NCBI GenBank assembly: GCA_002701385.1
Contig: NZVD01000057.1
Coordinates: 412,544 to 471,982 of the forward strand
Origin: Rhodopirellula sp.
Lineage (GTDB): Bacteria > Planctomycetota > Planctomycetia > Pirellulales > Pirellulaceae
Direction of reading: 5' to 3'
DNA: 59,439 bases
Shown: positions 9,182 to 17,061 of the stretch, one piece after another
Layout of the letters: every line of letters starts with the position of its first letter
Position numbering within the stretch: the first letter of the stretch is position 1
Notes under the pieces: generated by a model
What the model was told of the DNA's origin: nothing
The model's database searches: none
Seen by the model: the letters and a program-made list of their open reading frames with translations, nothing else
Translations under genes and position numbers: made by a program

Positions 9182-10666
9182 CTATAAAACGGCGGTTGAT
9201 GCATACATGGAGCAAAGCTCGGGATTGCATAACCCGATTCTGTCCACTGGGCTAATCAGGTTCCGTATTTGTTGTTCAAACAAAACCGGCTCAGTCCAAT
9301 CGCCTGATGCTTCGATTCTGCACGCCAACTCAAATCCCTGCTCTATTAAATCTACCATTTGAGGATCGTCAGAGAGGAATATTCCGGGAACCGTTCGATT
9401 CGCCTGGGATTCCATTCTCTGGGTTTCATAGTTGTGGGCAGCCGTGAAATACAGCATGCAATAGGCTTCAAAATGACGCTTACTGGGCATCAACTTATAG
9501 CAGCCGGAAATGAGGCGATCGATGAAATGCAGTTCCTTATACACGTCACTTGCATAAGCTGACACATCCGCGGATGTATCTTGTGAGTAAAGGAAGATTT
9601 CCGCCAAACGCTCCACTCCACTCAATGAATGCGCAATTCCCGTGCTATGTAACGGATCCACAAATCCAATCGTATTCGGTAACGCTACCCAATTCGGCCC
9701 ACACCCCTGCCTTGCCTGACGTTGCATTCGTCCCGAAACACGCAATTCGGGAGTGGCTGCAGAGGGAATGGACTCTTGTAGCAAAGTTGCCATCGCAGGA
9801 TACGTGTTAAGCATCTCTTCCCAGTCACCCTCGTTCCGACGATTCAAATCGGTAACCAAACCTAAACTGGAAATCCCATTTTCAAATCGTAGACTCCATA
9901 ACCACTGGGCGTTGAACATATGATGCTGAGCTGCATCATCCGATGGAAAAGGAAAGTCTGAAGTATCCATGCCGGCGTCGGTGAGTAAGTCGTCATAACG
10001 AGGGACATTTCTAAAGTGCCCATAGCAGGCTGATGTATTGGTTACAAAAGGAGCTTCCGTTCGGCGTGGGCTTCCAGTCAATCGACTCATAACTTCGCCT
10101 GCTCCGGAAGCGTCAATAATCCAGTCAAATTGCCGAAGACGGCCAGTGGAGTTAAGTCGAACCTCCCAATGTCCAGCGGGGTTGTACTTGGCGTTAGTCA
10201 AAGCAGCGTCTGACATACAAGCCACACCATTGCTTGCGGCGTAGGCGAACAAAAAGGCATCAACGTCTTGGCGGTACCAATGAGTATCTGCTGTTTCTCT
10301 AGACTGACTTGCGGCGACAAGTAATTCAAAGTCGTGTGAGGGAGTAATCTGAATCTGGCTTCCCGGTTCATGAAAGAAGTAACTAAAACCACGTTTCACT
10401 CCACAACTAATCTGTGGATAGTGCCTGCTCCATAACCCATATTTAGTCAACGGGTCCAACTCTTGAAGATCAAACCGTTGTACCAGTGACTTGAGAATAA
10501 ATCCCGCGGTCGGTGTCGAGGACTCTCCAATAGCAAAACGAGGATGGCGTTCGCGGTTAATCAGCGTAACGGGAAATCCAGATTTGGCCAGAATCGTGGC
10601 AAGCAGTGAACCACTGAATCCGCCTCCAATGACTAGAAACGATTGCTCTTTATCAACAGCTGTCAC
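9182..10666 (-). CDS. FAD-dependent halogenase-like oxidoreductase
   Basis: A 494-residue flavoprotein. The N-terminal Rossmann motif VIGGGFSGSLLA (about residues 11-22) and GESSTP near residue 47 match flavin-dependent halogenases and geranylgeranyl-reductase relatives, as does GFVDPLHSTGIAHS near residue 335. The halogenase signature WxWxIP is not intact: the corresponding stretch reads QWLWSLRFENG. Halogenation therefore cannot be assumed, and oxidation or reduction is equally possible. The start is GTG, with a GGAGG site eight bases upstream. The start overlaps the radical SAM gene by 14 bp, so it is the third gene of a coupled operon with that enzyme and an amide ligase. Confidence 0.8.
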   Translation of the reverse strand: MTAVDKEQSFLVIGGGFSGSLLATILAKSGFPVTLINRERHPRFAIGESSTPTAGFILKSLVQRFDLQELDPLTKYGLWSRHYPQISCGVKRGFSYFFHEPGSQIQITPSHDFELLVAASQSRETADTHWYRQDVDAFLFAYAASNGVACMSDAALTNAKYNPAGHWEVRLNSTGRLRQFDWIIDASGAGEVMSRLTGSPRRTEAPFVTNTSACYGHFRNVPRYDDLLTDAGMDTSDFPFPSDDAAQHHMFNAQWLWSLRFENGISSLGLVTDLNRRNEGDWEEMLNTYPAMATLLQESIPSAATPELRVSGRMQRQARQGCGPNWVALPNTIGFVDPLHSTGIAHSLSGVERLAEIFLYSQDTSADVSAYASDVYKELHFIDRLISGCYKLMPSKRHFEAYCMLYFTAAHNYETQRMESQANRTVPGIFLSDDPQMVDLIEQGFELACRIEASGDWTEPVLFEQQIRNLISPVDRIGLCNPELCSMYASTAVL

Positions 10667-11615
10667 ACTGCACCTCCGGAAGTACCCGTTGCTGATCGTT
10701 CATGCCGGCAATCCGCTTAAGCCGTTGCTGCCTACAACATGCTGCGCCCAACCATTGCTCGCTATCCCATAAATCCATGAAGACGCGGCCCCGTTTCATC
10801 TGCAGCCCAATCGCCAGAACTTGCTCCAAGCTGGTGATTTCGGGAGGCATAAATTTGCCGGAATTCCGTAGCTGATCCATCACGCCGTTTCCCGAACGCA
10901 TGGGCACCATGGAACAACACTCAACTCCGCAATCGAAGGCAAACTTCATTGACTGGACCGCCCAGTGGACTCCTTCACTCTCACTCAACGAAGGGGGTTT
11001 CACTAAGATAAAAGTCCTGACTCGGATACCGTTCGCAACTAAACTTTCAACGGCGTGCTGATACTGAGCAAGCGTCATTTGCTTGTTTAGCCAGGGCAGG
11101 ATCTCGGGATGGATGGTTTCCAACCCCACCGCAACTTCCAATTGCCCGACGAGGCCCTGCTGAAACTCGAACACGGGCGATCCACAAAATGCCGGGTGAT
11201 TCTCCACAACTACCGTTTCAAATTGCCGAACTAGTTCCTGAATTGCCGGCCAGTCCTCACGTGGCACAGAACGAGCATCAAAAAAATTGCTGCTGTTATA
11301 AAGTTTGATAGTGGAAATACCGGCGGAATGAGGGTCGTGCCAGTCAACATTCAGATCGTCAAAAGCAAATTGAATTTGTTCAACAAGGGCACCAACAGGA
11401 GTTTTTTGATCCAGCGTATTTTTCCAAAGATCACACATCGTACACTGAAACGGGCATTCACAACCGGTCAGAAACAATGTCAATACCTGGTTTAATTCAC
11501 CAAGACTGTTGCATTCAGATTCCACCATCCAGGCATATGGTCGATCCTCCCTGACCCGATTCTTAGCGGGGCGATGGGCTTTGATCTGCTCGGAATTGAA
11601 AACTGGCAAATCCAT
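10653..11615 (-). CDS. radical SAM enzyme of unknown substrate
   Basis: A 320-residue protein with the radical SAM cluster motif CPFQCTMC (CxxxCxxC, near residues 53-60) after FLTGCE, so a 4Fe-4S/SAM radical mechanism is expected. The rest fits a TIM-barrel radical SAM fold. Additional cysteines occur in the C-terminal third (CGVECCSM, AACCRQQ, QCDSC), which may hold an auxiliary cluster, but no SPASM pattern could be assigned. The ATG directly abuts the stop of the amide-ligase gene (TAAATG), and its end overlaps the FAD enzyme. The substrate is probably a metabolite shared with those two enzymes. No precursor peptide gene was found nearby. Confidence 0.82.
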   Translation of the reverse strand: MDLPVFNSEQIKAHRPAKNRVREDRPYAWMVESECNSLGELNQVLTLFLTGCECPFQCTMCDLWKNTLDQKTPVGALVEQIQFAFDDLNVDWHDPHSAGISTIKLYNSSNFFDARSVPREDWPAIQELVRQFETVVVENHPAFCGSPVFEFQQGLVGQLEVAVGLETIHPEILPWLNKQMTLAQYQHAVESLVANGIRVRTFILVKPPSLSESEGVHWAVQSMKFAFDCGVECCSMVPMRSGNGVMDQLRNSGKFMPPEITSLEQVLAIGLQMKRGRVFMDLWDSEQWLGAACCRQQRLKRIAGMNDQQRVLPEVQCDSC

Positions 11616-12941
11616 TTAGAAGATTTCAGCAAAGGCATCCCGGTAAGCTTGATCCGAATCGGGAAACGTCCTTAGGAAAATGTCTTCCGATGCCGCACCG
11701 TGCTGGAAACGTCGCTTTTCAAAAATCGGCATGGTGACACCGGTCACGGCTTCTACACCCCGGCGAACAATTTCGCCCTTGAGCTCATATAACCTCTCAT
11801 GATCCCAGTCAGTGAGTTCGATAAAAGGGATTCCTTCTGCCACATTGATCACCGAGGGTAGCGCGAACGGGCTAAATCCACGAAATCCCAAAGTTGCTGC
11901 TGGTGCATACGTCCGAACGTGTCCGCGGCTTTGGCCACCCGAGTAGGTTAGAGAATGCTTGATTGACTCTACTCCCCAACCTTCCTGATAGAGCATTAAA
12001 TTATTTAAGACACTAACAATCGTCAGTTCAGGATTATCTTCAATGGGATAGTCTTTCAGGTTTTCATCACCACCATCACCATCAATCAGATAAATCCAGT
12101 CTGGATATAACTCTCTGATCTTCTTTAGTAGAGCGTGGGCCATCGTAGCCGACTGCACATCCAGCGGCTTGTAGTCTTCAATGACTTTAATCGTCTCTTT
12201 GAAGTTGACGTCCTCCTGAGCCACATCCACTACTTCAAGAAACAAGCTCATGTCCGTCTCGTCGACAAACTGTTTGGCCTGGCTAGCATCGGCTGATGTG
12301 CCGGCAACATTGAGTGTGAATGCCTTCAGGCGATTGGGGGCCTGTCCACGCTGAAGTAGCAGGTGCCGGAGGACGATGAGAACTGCACCGCTATCAATCC
12401 CTCCAGAAAAAAGTACTCCTAACGGCGCGTCTTCGTTGACGGTATCAAGCCATTTATCCATTTCCTCAGTAAGCTGACGGATGTAACGCTCGCCGATTTC
12501 ATCCAAATCGGTCCCCAGAACATTGCGTTCAGGAGTGAAGAATCGAGTGTTAACAGGATTAGGGTCCGGACAGCCGATTAGGGCAATTTCAACGACATAA
12601 TGGGCGGGTACCATACGTGTGTAGGAGGGGTGAAACTGATCTTCCAGACCCTCTTCTGCAAGCGCCGCTCGCAATTGCTCCATTCGTTCCGCGACGATCA
12701 GGCAGGGACCTTCGGCTCGTTTTGCCAAAAAGTATCGCATGGGGCGGCCGATCGACCTTGCCATGCGTACGATATTCCCTCGCTTTTGCATAATCGCAAA
12801 CTGACCATCTATTTCCCCCACCTGCTCAGCATCACCGGAAGCAACACGTTCGGCAGCATCTTCATAAGACATATTGAGCAACACATTTTCCGTGGGATCC
12901 ATCAAATCCACGACTCGTTCTACATACCGATGTTGATGCAC
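11616..12941 (-). CDS. asparagine-synthetase-like amide ligase without glutaminase cysteine
   Basis: A 441-residue protein. The C-terminal half is an asparagine-synthetase-type adenylating domain: the PP-loop SGGIDSGAV lies near residues 179-187 and LIDGDGGDENLKDY near residue 287. The N-terminal part retains a shrunken class II glutaminase-like domain (GEIDGQFAIM, then RSIGRPMRYFLA) but lacks the N-terminal catalytic Cys, starting MHQHRYVERV. It therefore probably uses free ammonia or another amine, as in beta-lactam- or lasso-type synthetase relatives. The GTG start has an AAGGAGT site eight bases upstream. It is the first gene of the operon and is divergent from the HTH regulator at 13128. 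Confidence 0.82.
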   Translation of the reverse strand: MHQHRYVERVVDLMDPTENVLLNMSYEDAAERVASGDAEQVGEIDGQFAIMQKRGNIVRMARSIGRPMRYFLAKRAEGPCLIVAERMEQLRAALAEEGLEDQFHPSYTRMVPAHYVVEIALIGCPDPNPVNTRFFTPERNVLGTDLDEIGERYIRQLTEEMDKWLDTVNEDAPLGVLFSGGIDSGAVLIVLRHLLLQRGQAPNRLKAFTLNVAGTSADASQAKQFVDETDMSLFLEVVDVAQEDVNFKETIKVIEDYKPLDVQSATMAHALLKKIRELYPDWIYLIDGDGGDENLKDYPIEDNPELTIVSVLNNLMLYQEGWGVESIKHSLTYSGGQSRGHVRTYAPAATLGFRGFSPFALPSVINVAEGIPFIELTDWDHERLYELKGEIVRRGVEAVTGVTMPIFEKRRFQHGAASEDIFLRTFPDSDQAYRDAFAEIF

Positions 12942-13085
12942 AGTGATACTCCTTTTGGAAGAATTTCCCTTATTTCATGCTTCGTATTCTAACGCAATCA
13001 AAAGAGTTTGTGGTTTCTTAGATTTCTTTCAAGATTTCAGGGCGCCCTTTGGCACTTTAGCGCAACTAGGTAAGTGAGCCCCCAA

Positions 13086-13101
13086 TTCTTGGTTAAGAAC
13101 C
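13086..13101. promoter_or_regulatory. overlapping palindromes in divergent regulator/operon spacer
   Basis: The 186-bp spacer between the amide-ligase operon and the divergent HTH gene contains TTCTT-GGTT-AAGAA (13086-13099) overlapping GGTT-AAG-AACC (13091-13101). Dyads of this size in a spacer next to a helix-turn-helix gene are candidate operators. It lies 27-42 bases upstream of the regulator start. The assignment is inference only. Confidence 0.3.
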
Positions 13102-13127
13102 TCTAACAAATAAAAGGAGTTATTCTC

Positions 13128-13907
13128 ATGGCGTCAATCTCCCGAATGCCAAGACGATATGCAGGACGCGCTTTTCAAATTGCTGAACAGATTCGTACAG
13201 GTTCCCGCGTGACCGCGGACGATCTGGCTCAAAAGTTCAATGTCAGTAAGCGGACCATCTATCGTGATCTTGATTTATTACGTAAATCAGGAATATCTGT
13301 TCAATTTGATAACCTCGCAGATAGTTACTGTATCGTGGGCGAACGATCTTTGGCAGGCAGTGGTGAACTTCAGATCCGACGCAGATGCAACATAAACCAC
13401 CTGCGTGACCTGATACTCGCCACTCGCTGCTCTCCCTGGATGCATATCGATGGCACTCAAGAAACACTCGACACCATCTTCTCCATGTTCATGGATAAAC
13501 TCGATTTGCCCCAGCGCCAAGCCATGGAACGGCTTTACCAAGCCTGTACTTTTGAAACACACCAACCCAGACATTCAACGCTTGAAAGGGATCTATTACG
13601 AGCATTGGCGAAAAGCATCATGGACCAGGTCACTCTGGAAATCCTTGTGGTGGATGACCTAATCAGTAAAAACTCTGATATCCATCTCGACAATTGGGAG
13701 GACTATGCTGTCTGGCTTCAATTTGAAGTCAAAGAAATCTATGCTCATGAAAGCAGTTGGTTCGTATCCGGATTCTGTCACGAACATCAGGGAAACCGCT
13801 GTTACGCTTTACAAAACATTATGAATGTGAGTTTCAGTGAAAGGCAAAATTCCGCGAACGCCCTCAATTTAGACAGCCCCTCACGCCATGGCCAAAGTAT
13901 GAATTAG
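13128..13907 (+). CDS. HTH transcriptional regulator, WYL-like C-terminus
   Basis: A 259-residue protein. Residues about 12-70 form an HTH_11/DeoR-like winged helix (AEQIRTGSRVTADDLAQKF then VSKRTIYRDLDLLRKSG). The C-terminal half ends with SSWFVSGFCHEHQGNRCYA, which resembles the core of WYL ligand-sensing domains, although the W-Y-L triad itself is not intact. The ATG at 13128 follows a strong AAAGGAG site. It is transcribed divergently from the amide-ligase/radical SAM/FAD operon, making it the likely local regulator. The ligand is unknown. Confidence 0.78.
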   Translation: MASISRMPRRYAGRAFQIAEQIRTGSRVTADDLAQKFNVSKRTIYRDLDLLRKSGISVQFDNLADSYCIVGERSLAGSGELQIRRRCNINHLRDLILATRCSPWMHIDGTQETLDTIFSMFMDKLDLPQRQAMERLYQACTFETHQPRHSTLERDLLRALAKSIMDQVTLEILVVDDLISKNSDIHLDNWEDYAVWLQFEVKEIYAHESSWFVSGFCHEHQGNRCYALQNIMNVSFSERQNSANALNLDSPSRHGQSMN

Positions 13908-13908
13908 A

Positions 13909-14028
13909 TTGCAGGTAGCCGGCTAAATCCCACTGGCGAAAAACACGTCACCCATCCGTCAGCAATTAGCTCCTACGATTGCTGAATACCTTAGAGCAGT
14001 ACGGATGTGGTGGCGTGTTTACCTGCAA
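13909..14028. repeat. 120-bp nested inverted repeat between convergent genes
   Basis: Three nested arms can pair. The outer arms are TTGCAGGTA (13909-13917) and TACCTGCAA (14020-14028). The middle arms are 13941-13959 and 14001-14020 (AACACG..CACC..ATCCGT against its near-complement), and the inner arms are CAGCAAT (13960-13966) and ATTGCTG (13978-13984). The element begins two bases after the regulator stop and ends seven bases before the end of the convergent epimerase-like gene. It could be a bidirectional terminator or a degenerate miniature element; there is no long T-run. Confidence 0.6.
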
Positions 14029-14035
14029 CCTACAA

Positions 14036-15094
14036 CTAGAATTTACCATCGGTAATCTGGAATTTCGTCGGCTTCCCTAGCGACTCACCACCACACTGTA
14101 GCCACTGAACAGACCATCGAATCATGGTTTCCAAATTGATTAAGGGCTCACCGATCAATGGATAATTATGCCTCGCCTGACTTAATAATGCCGTCTCCAA
14201 TTCCTCGCCTTCCCAGAAAACCGGTTTCCCAACTAATTCACCTACTTGCGAAGCGACTTCGCGAACCGAGATAACATCCGGGCCGGTCATATTGATCAGA
14301 CGGGCTGGAGTTACCGAAAGGTCCAAGCATCGCAGAGTCATCGCATTGGCATCACCTAGCCAAATCGCATTCAGATATCCCATGGCCAGCGGCACTGGCT
14401 GACCAGCCAAAACTTTAGAAGCGATATCGATGAGCACGCCATATCGGAGCTCTGTGGCATAATTCAATCGCAGGATGGCCAGAGGGATATTCAACGCCTG
14501 AGAGTAGTATTCATACATGCGTTCACGACCTAACGCTGCCATCGCGTATTCACCTTCCGGCCGTAATGGTGATTCCTCCAGACTACCTCCGGACTGGACG
14601 TCGACCATCCCGTAGACGTTTCCTGTGGAAAAGGCGGTGATCTGGCTGGATTGATAACGACGGCAAATGGCAGATGGAATCTCGCAATTCGTCGCCCACG
14701 TAAGGCCTAAATTATCTGCGGCACCAAACTTAAAGCCTGAGAGATTGAGCACGTGGGTGGCATCCGGCAACGCAGCAACAGACGGAGGGTCTAATAGATC
14801 ACAAACGTGAGTGCGGACTCCCCAACTTTCCAGCTTGTCACGGACAGCCTGATTCGAAAAACGAGAAACTGCCACTAAGGTCATTGACGATCCCGAGGCA
14901 GTGATTGCCCGCTGGGCCATACGGGCCATCGTCGGGCCCATCTTACCACCAACACCCAGCATCACTAACTGTCCGTCCATGTTGGCGAACATGTCAAAGA
15001 CTTCATCAGTCGGAGTACTCAGGAGATCCTCCAAAGCCGAAGTGGATCCCGGAGCATTCTGTTGATTGGTGGCACGTAATTGCTGACTCGTCAC
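14036..15094 (-). CDS. NAD(P)-dependent epimerase/dehydratase-like protein
   Basis: A 352-residue Rossmann protein of the extended short-chain dehydrogenase type. VMLGVGGKMGPTMAR (about residues 45-59) is a GxxGxxG-like dinucleotide site after a variable 40-residue N-terminus, and FSTGNVYG near residue 155 is the usual active-site strand. At the catalytic YxxxK position the sequence reads YAMAALGRERM, so the lysine is not in its standard place and classical epimerase chemistry is uncertain. The start is GTG with CGGAG upstream. It follows trkH by 14 bp on the same strand. The substrate is unknown. Confidence 0.75.
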   Translation of the reverse strand: MTSQQLRATNQQNAPGSTSALEDLLSTPTDEVFDMFANMDGQLVMLGVGGKMGPTMARMAQRAITASGSSMTLVAVSRFSNQAVRDKLESWGVRTHVCDLLDPPSVAALPDATHVLNLSGFKFGAADNLGLTWATNCEIPSAICRRYQSSQITAFSTGNVYGMVDVQSGGSLEESPLRPEGEYAMAALGRERMYEYYSQALNIPLAILRLNYATELRYGVLIDIASKVLAGQPVPLAMGYLNAIWLGDANAMTLRCLDLSVTPARLINMTGPDVISVREVASQVGELVGKPVFWEGEELETALLSQARHNYPLIGEPLINLETMIRWSVQWLQCGGESLGKPTKFQITDGKF

Positions 15095-15108
15095 CGCGAA
15101 AACTCCGA

Positions 15109-17055
15109 TTACCTGCGACTTAGCCAGAAGGCGGGTGAGAAGAGGATTAAAATGGAGAAAATCTCCAGCCGCCCAAGCATCATCAACCAGGTAAACACCA
15201 GCTTGGAAACAGGCGAGTAAGCTCCGTAATTGGAAGTAGCCCCAACAATTCCCAAACCAGGACCAATATTATTGAGCGTTGCGATGACGGCACTCGAATT
15301 ATCTACGAGCTTGTTGGAAACGTCGTCTTGATGCCAGGTTGTATCTGGTTCAACTGCCATGATGATCAACCAAGTCAGCATGAATAATGCGGCGATAAAC
15401 CCAAAATACGCCAGAATGCCACGACGCATATCTTTATCATCAAACGTTTCATTTCCAAGCTTCAACGGACGGATGACGTTCGGATGATAGAGAAGCTCTA
15501 CCTCGTGACGCAGAATTTTGACAAAGAGAATGTGTCGGATCACTTTCATTCCTCCACCCGTACTCCCTGCACAACCCCCGATGAACATCAAACCCAACAG
15601 AAGAGCTCTTCCGAATTCGTTCCATTGGTTGAAATCGTGGGTCCCGAACCCAGTGGTCGTAATGATGGCTACCACCTGGAACAATCCATACCTTAGAGAC
15701 CGCGTTATCTTGTCGAATAAGCCGATTCCTGCGGCTTCATCACCAGGTAAATCCCAATCACCATACGATAGGCCGTAAACCATTACGAGCAGCGTCACCA
15801 CAACGATAATGCTTAAGTACACTCGCAACTCATAATCTTTAAAGACCTGTATCACTTGTTGCTTCCAGCGAACAAACCGACTTCCACTGCCCGCTTTGAG
15901 GATGACTAACAAATAGAGCAAGGCAAAATTGGTCCCAGCTAGAATCATGAACAGTGTAATGATGTAATCAACATAAGCGCTATTAAAGTATCCAACACTG
16001 GAGTCATAAGTGCTAAATCCTCCGGTAGCCATCGTACCGAAGGCGTGGCATAAAGCGTCAAACAAATTCATGTCAAATAACAGCAGGATGGTCAGAGCTG
16101 TATTTAGAACAATGTAGAGTCCGCCAAACCGCCAGGCAGCATGCTGCATTCTTGGAGTGTTGCCTTCCTTTGTTGGCCCGGGCATCTCAGCACGCATTAG
16201 GGCCTTACCTGCTGAACTTCCTCCCAACAACACGACAAACAAGACGATAATTCCCAAGCCGCCTAGAAAGTGAGTCGCACTTCGCCAAAACAAAATGCAG
16301 TGGGGTACAAATTTCGGGTCCTCTAGCTTACTGATGACTGTCGCACCTGTCGTACTGAAGCCGGACTGAGATTCAAACATAGCATCACCGAATCCCATCG
16401 AAATCCACTCGACAGTAACAAGAGTGGATTGAGGGTTCGATGCCCCGGGAGCCTCGATTGTACGCAGCTTGCTACCGATCCCCTCTAATGCTTGCAATTG
16501 GCTGACAGTACTCCGAACTAACTGAGAATCCAACCCTGTGTTGTCTGCAATTTCTCCTAATGAAATTCCTCGAGAAGGAAGACTCGGGTCGTCAATGACT
16601 GCCTGCAGCACCTTGAATTGGGATTCCGACAGATTTAAGTCATGAGAGGCCCAGTTTTGCCGCCAGTGGTAAGGGTGCTCATAGACCTCTGCATAAACTG
16701 GGCTTTCAAGTCTAATCGCCGGTGCATATTTCACTCCGGCAATCATGTAGGGCAGGCCCCCTAGTAAGGTCGCAATCACCCAGCTTAAACCGACGGTCGC
16801 CATCGCTTCCTTTCGGTAGAGTCCTTCACCTCGGACTCCTTTCGCCCAGTGACGCAGGAGAATACCGGCGAATACACTTACAGCGACACTGAATAAAAGG
16901 CCCCTTACTCCATCAGACTCGAAAGACAGTTCAGAATATATCTCGCTGGTTCGATGACCTAACCATGGAAAAGCGAACAAACAGCACGCTGCCATTGCTG
17001 CTGCAACAAAGAAGCAGACAATACTCAGATAATAGCTAACGACACGAAAATTCAT
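15109..17055 (-). CDS. trkH: TrkH-type potassium/cation uptake membrane subunit with inserted domain
   Basis: A 648-residue polytopic membrane protein. Four pore-loop/selectivity-filter segments are visible: SGFSTTGATV (near 231), FGTMATGGFST (near 340), ITTTGFGT (near 460) and NNIGPGLG (near 597). It forms the ion-conducting part of the Trk system, driven and gated by cytoplasmic TrkA, whose gene precedes it by 6 bp. It is about 160 residues longer than E. coli TrkH. The extra sequence includes about 115 residues between GGLPYMIAG and the first pore loop, with a winged-helix-like pattern (see findings). Ion preference (K+ or Na+) cannot be fixed here. Confidence 0.92.
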   Translation of the reverse strand: MNFRVVSYYLSIVCFFVAAAMAACCLFAFPWLGHRTSEIYSELSFESDGVRGLLFSVAVSVFAGILLRHWAKGVRGEGLYRKEAMATVGLSWVIATLLGGLPYMIAGVKYAPAIRLESPVYAEVYEHPYHWRQNWASHDLNLSESQFKVLQAVIDDPSLPSRGISLGEIADNTGLDSQLVRSTVSQLQALEGIGSKLRTIEAPGASNPQSTLVTVEWISMGFGDAMFESQSGFSTTGATVISKLEDPKFVPHCILFWRSATHFLGGLGIIVLFVVLLGGSSAGKALMRAEMPGPTKEGNTPRMQHAAWRFGGLYIVLNTALTILLLFDMNLFDALCHAFGTMATGGFSTYDSSVGYFNSAYVDYIITLFMILAGTNFALLYLLVILKAGSGSRFVRWKQQVIQVFKDYELRVYLSIIVVVTLLVMVYGLSYGDWDLPGDEAAGIGLFDKITRSLRYGLFQVVAIITTTGFGTHDFNQWNEFGRALLLGLMFIGGCAGSTGGGMKVIRHILFVKILRHEVELLYHPNVIRPLKLGNETFDDKDMRRGILAYFGFIAALFMLTWLIIMAVEPDTTWHQDDVSNKLVDNSSAVIATLNNIGPGLGIVGATSNYGAYSPVSKLVFTWLMMLGRLEIFSILILFSPAFWLSRR

Positions 17056-17061
17056 TTCCGC

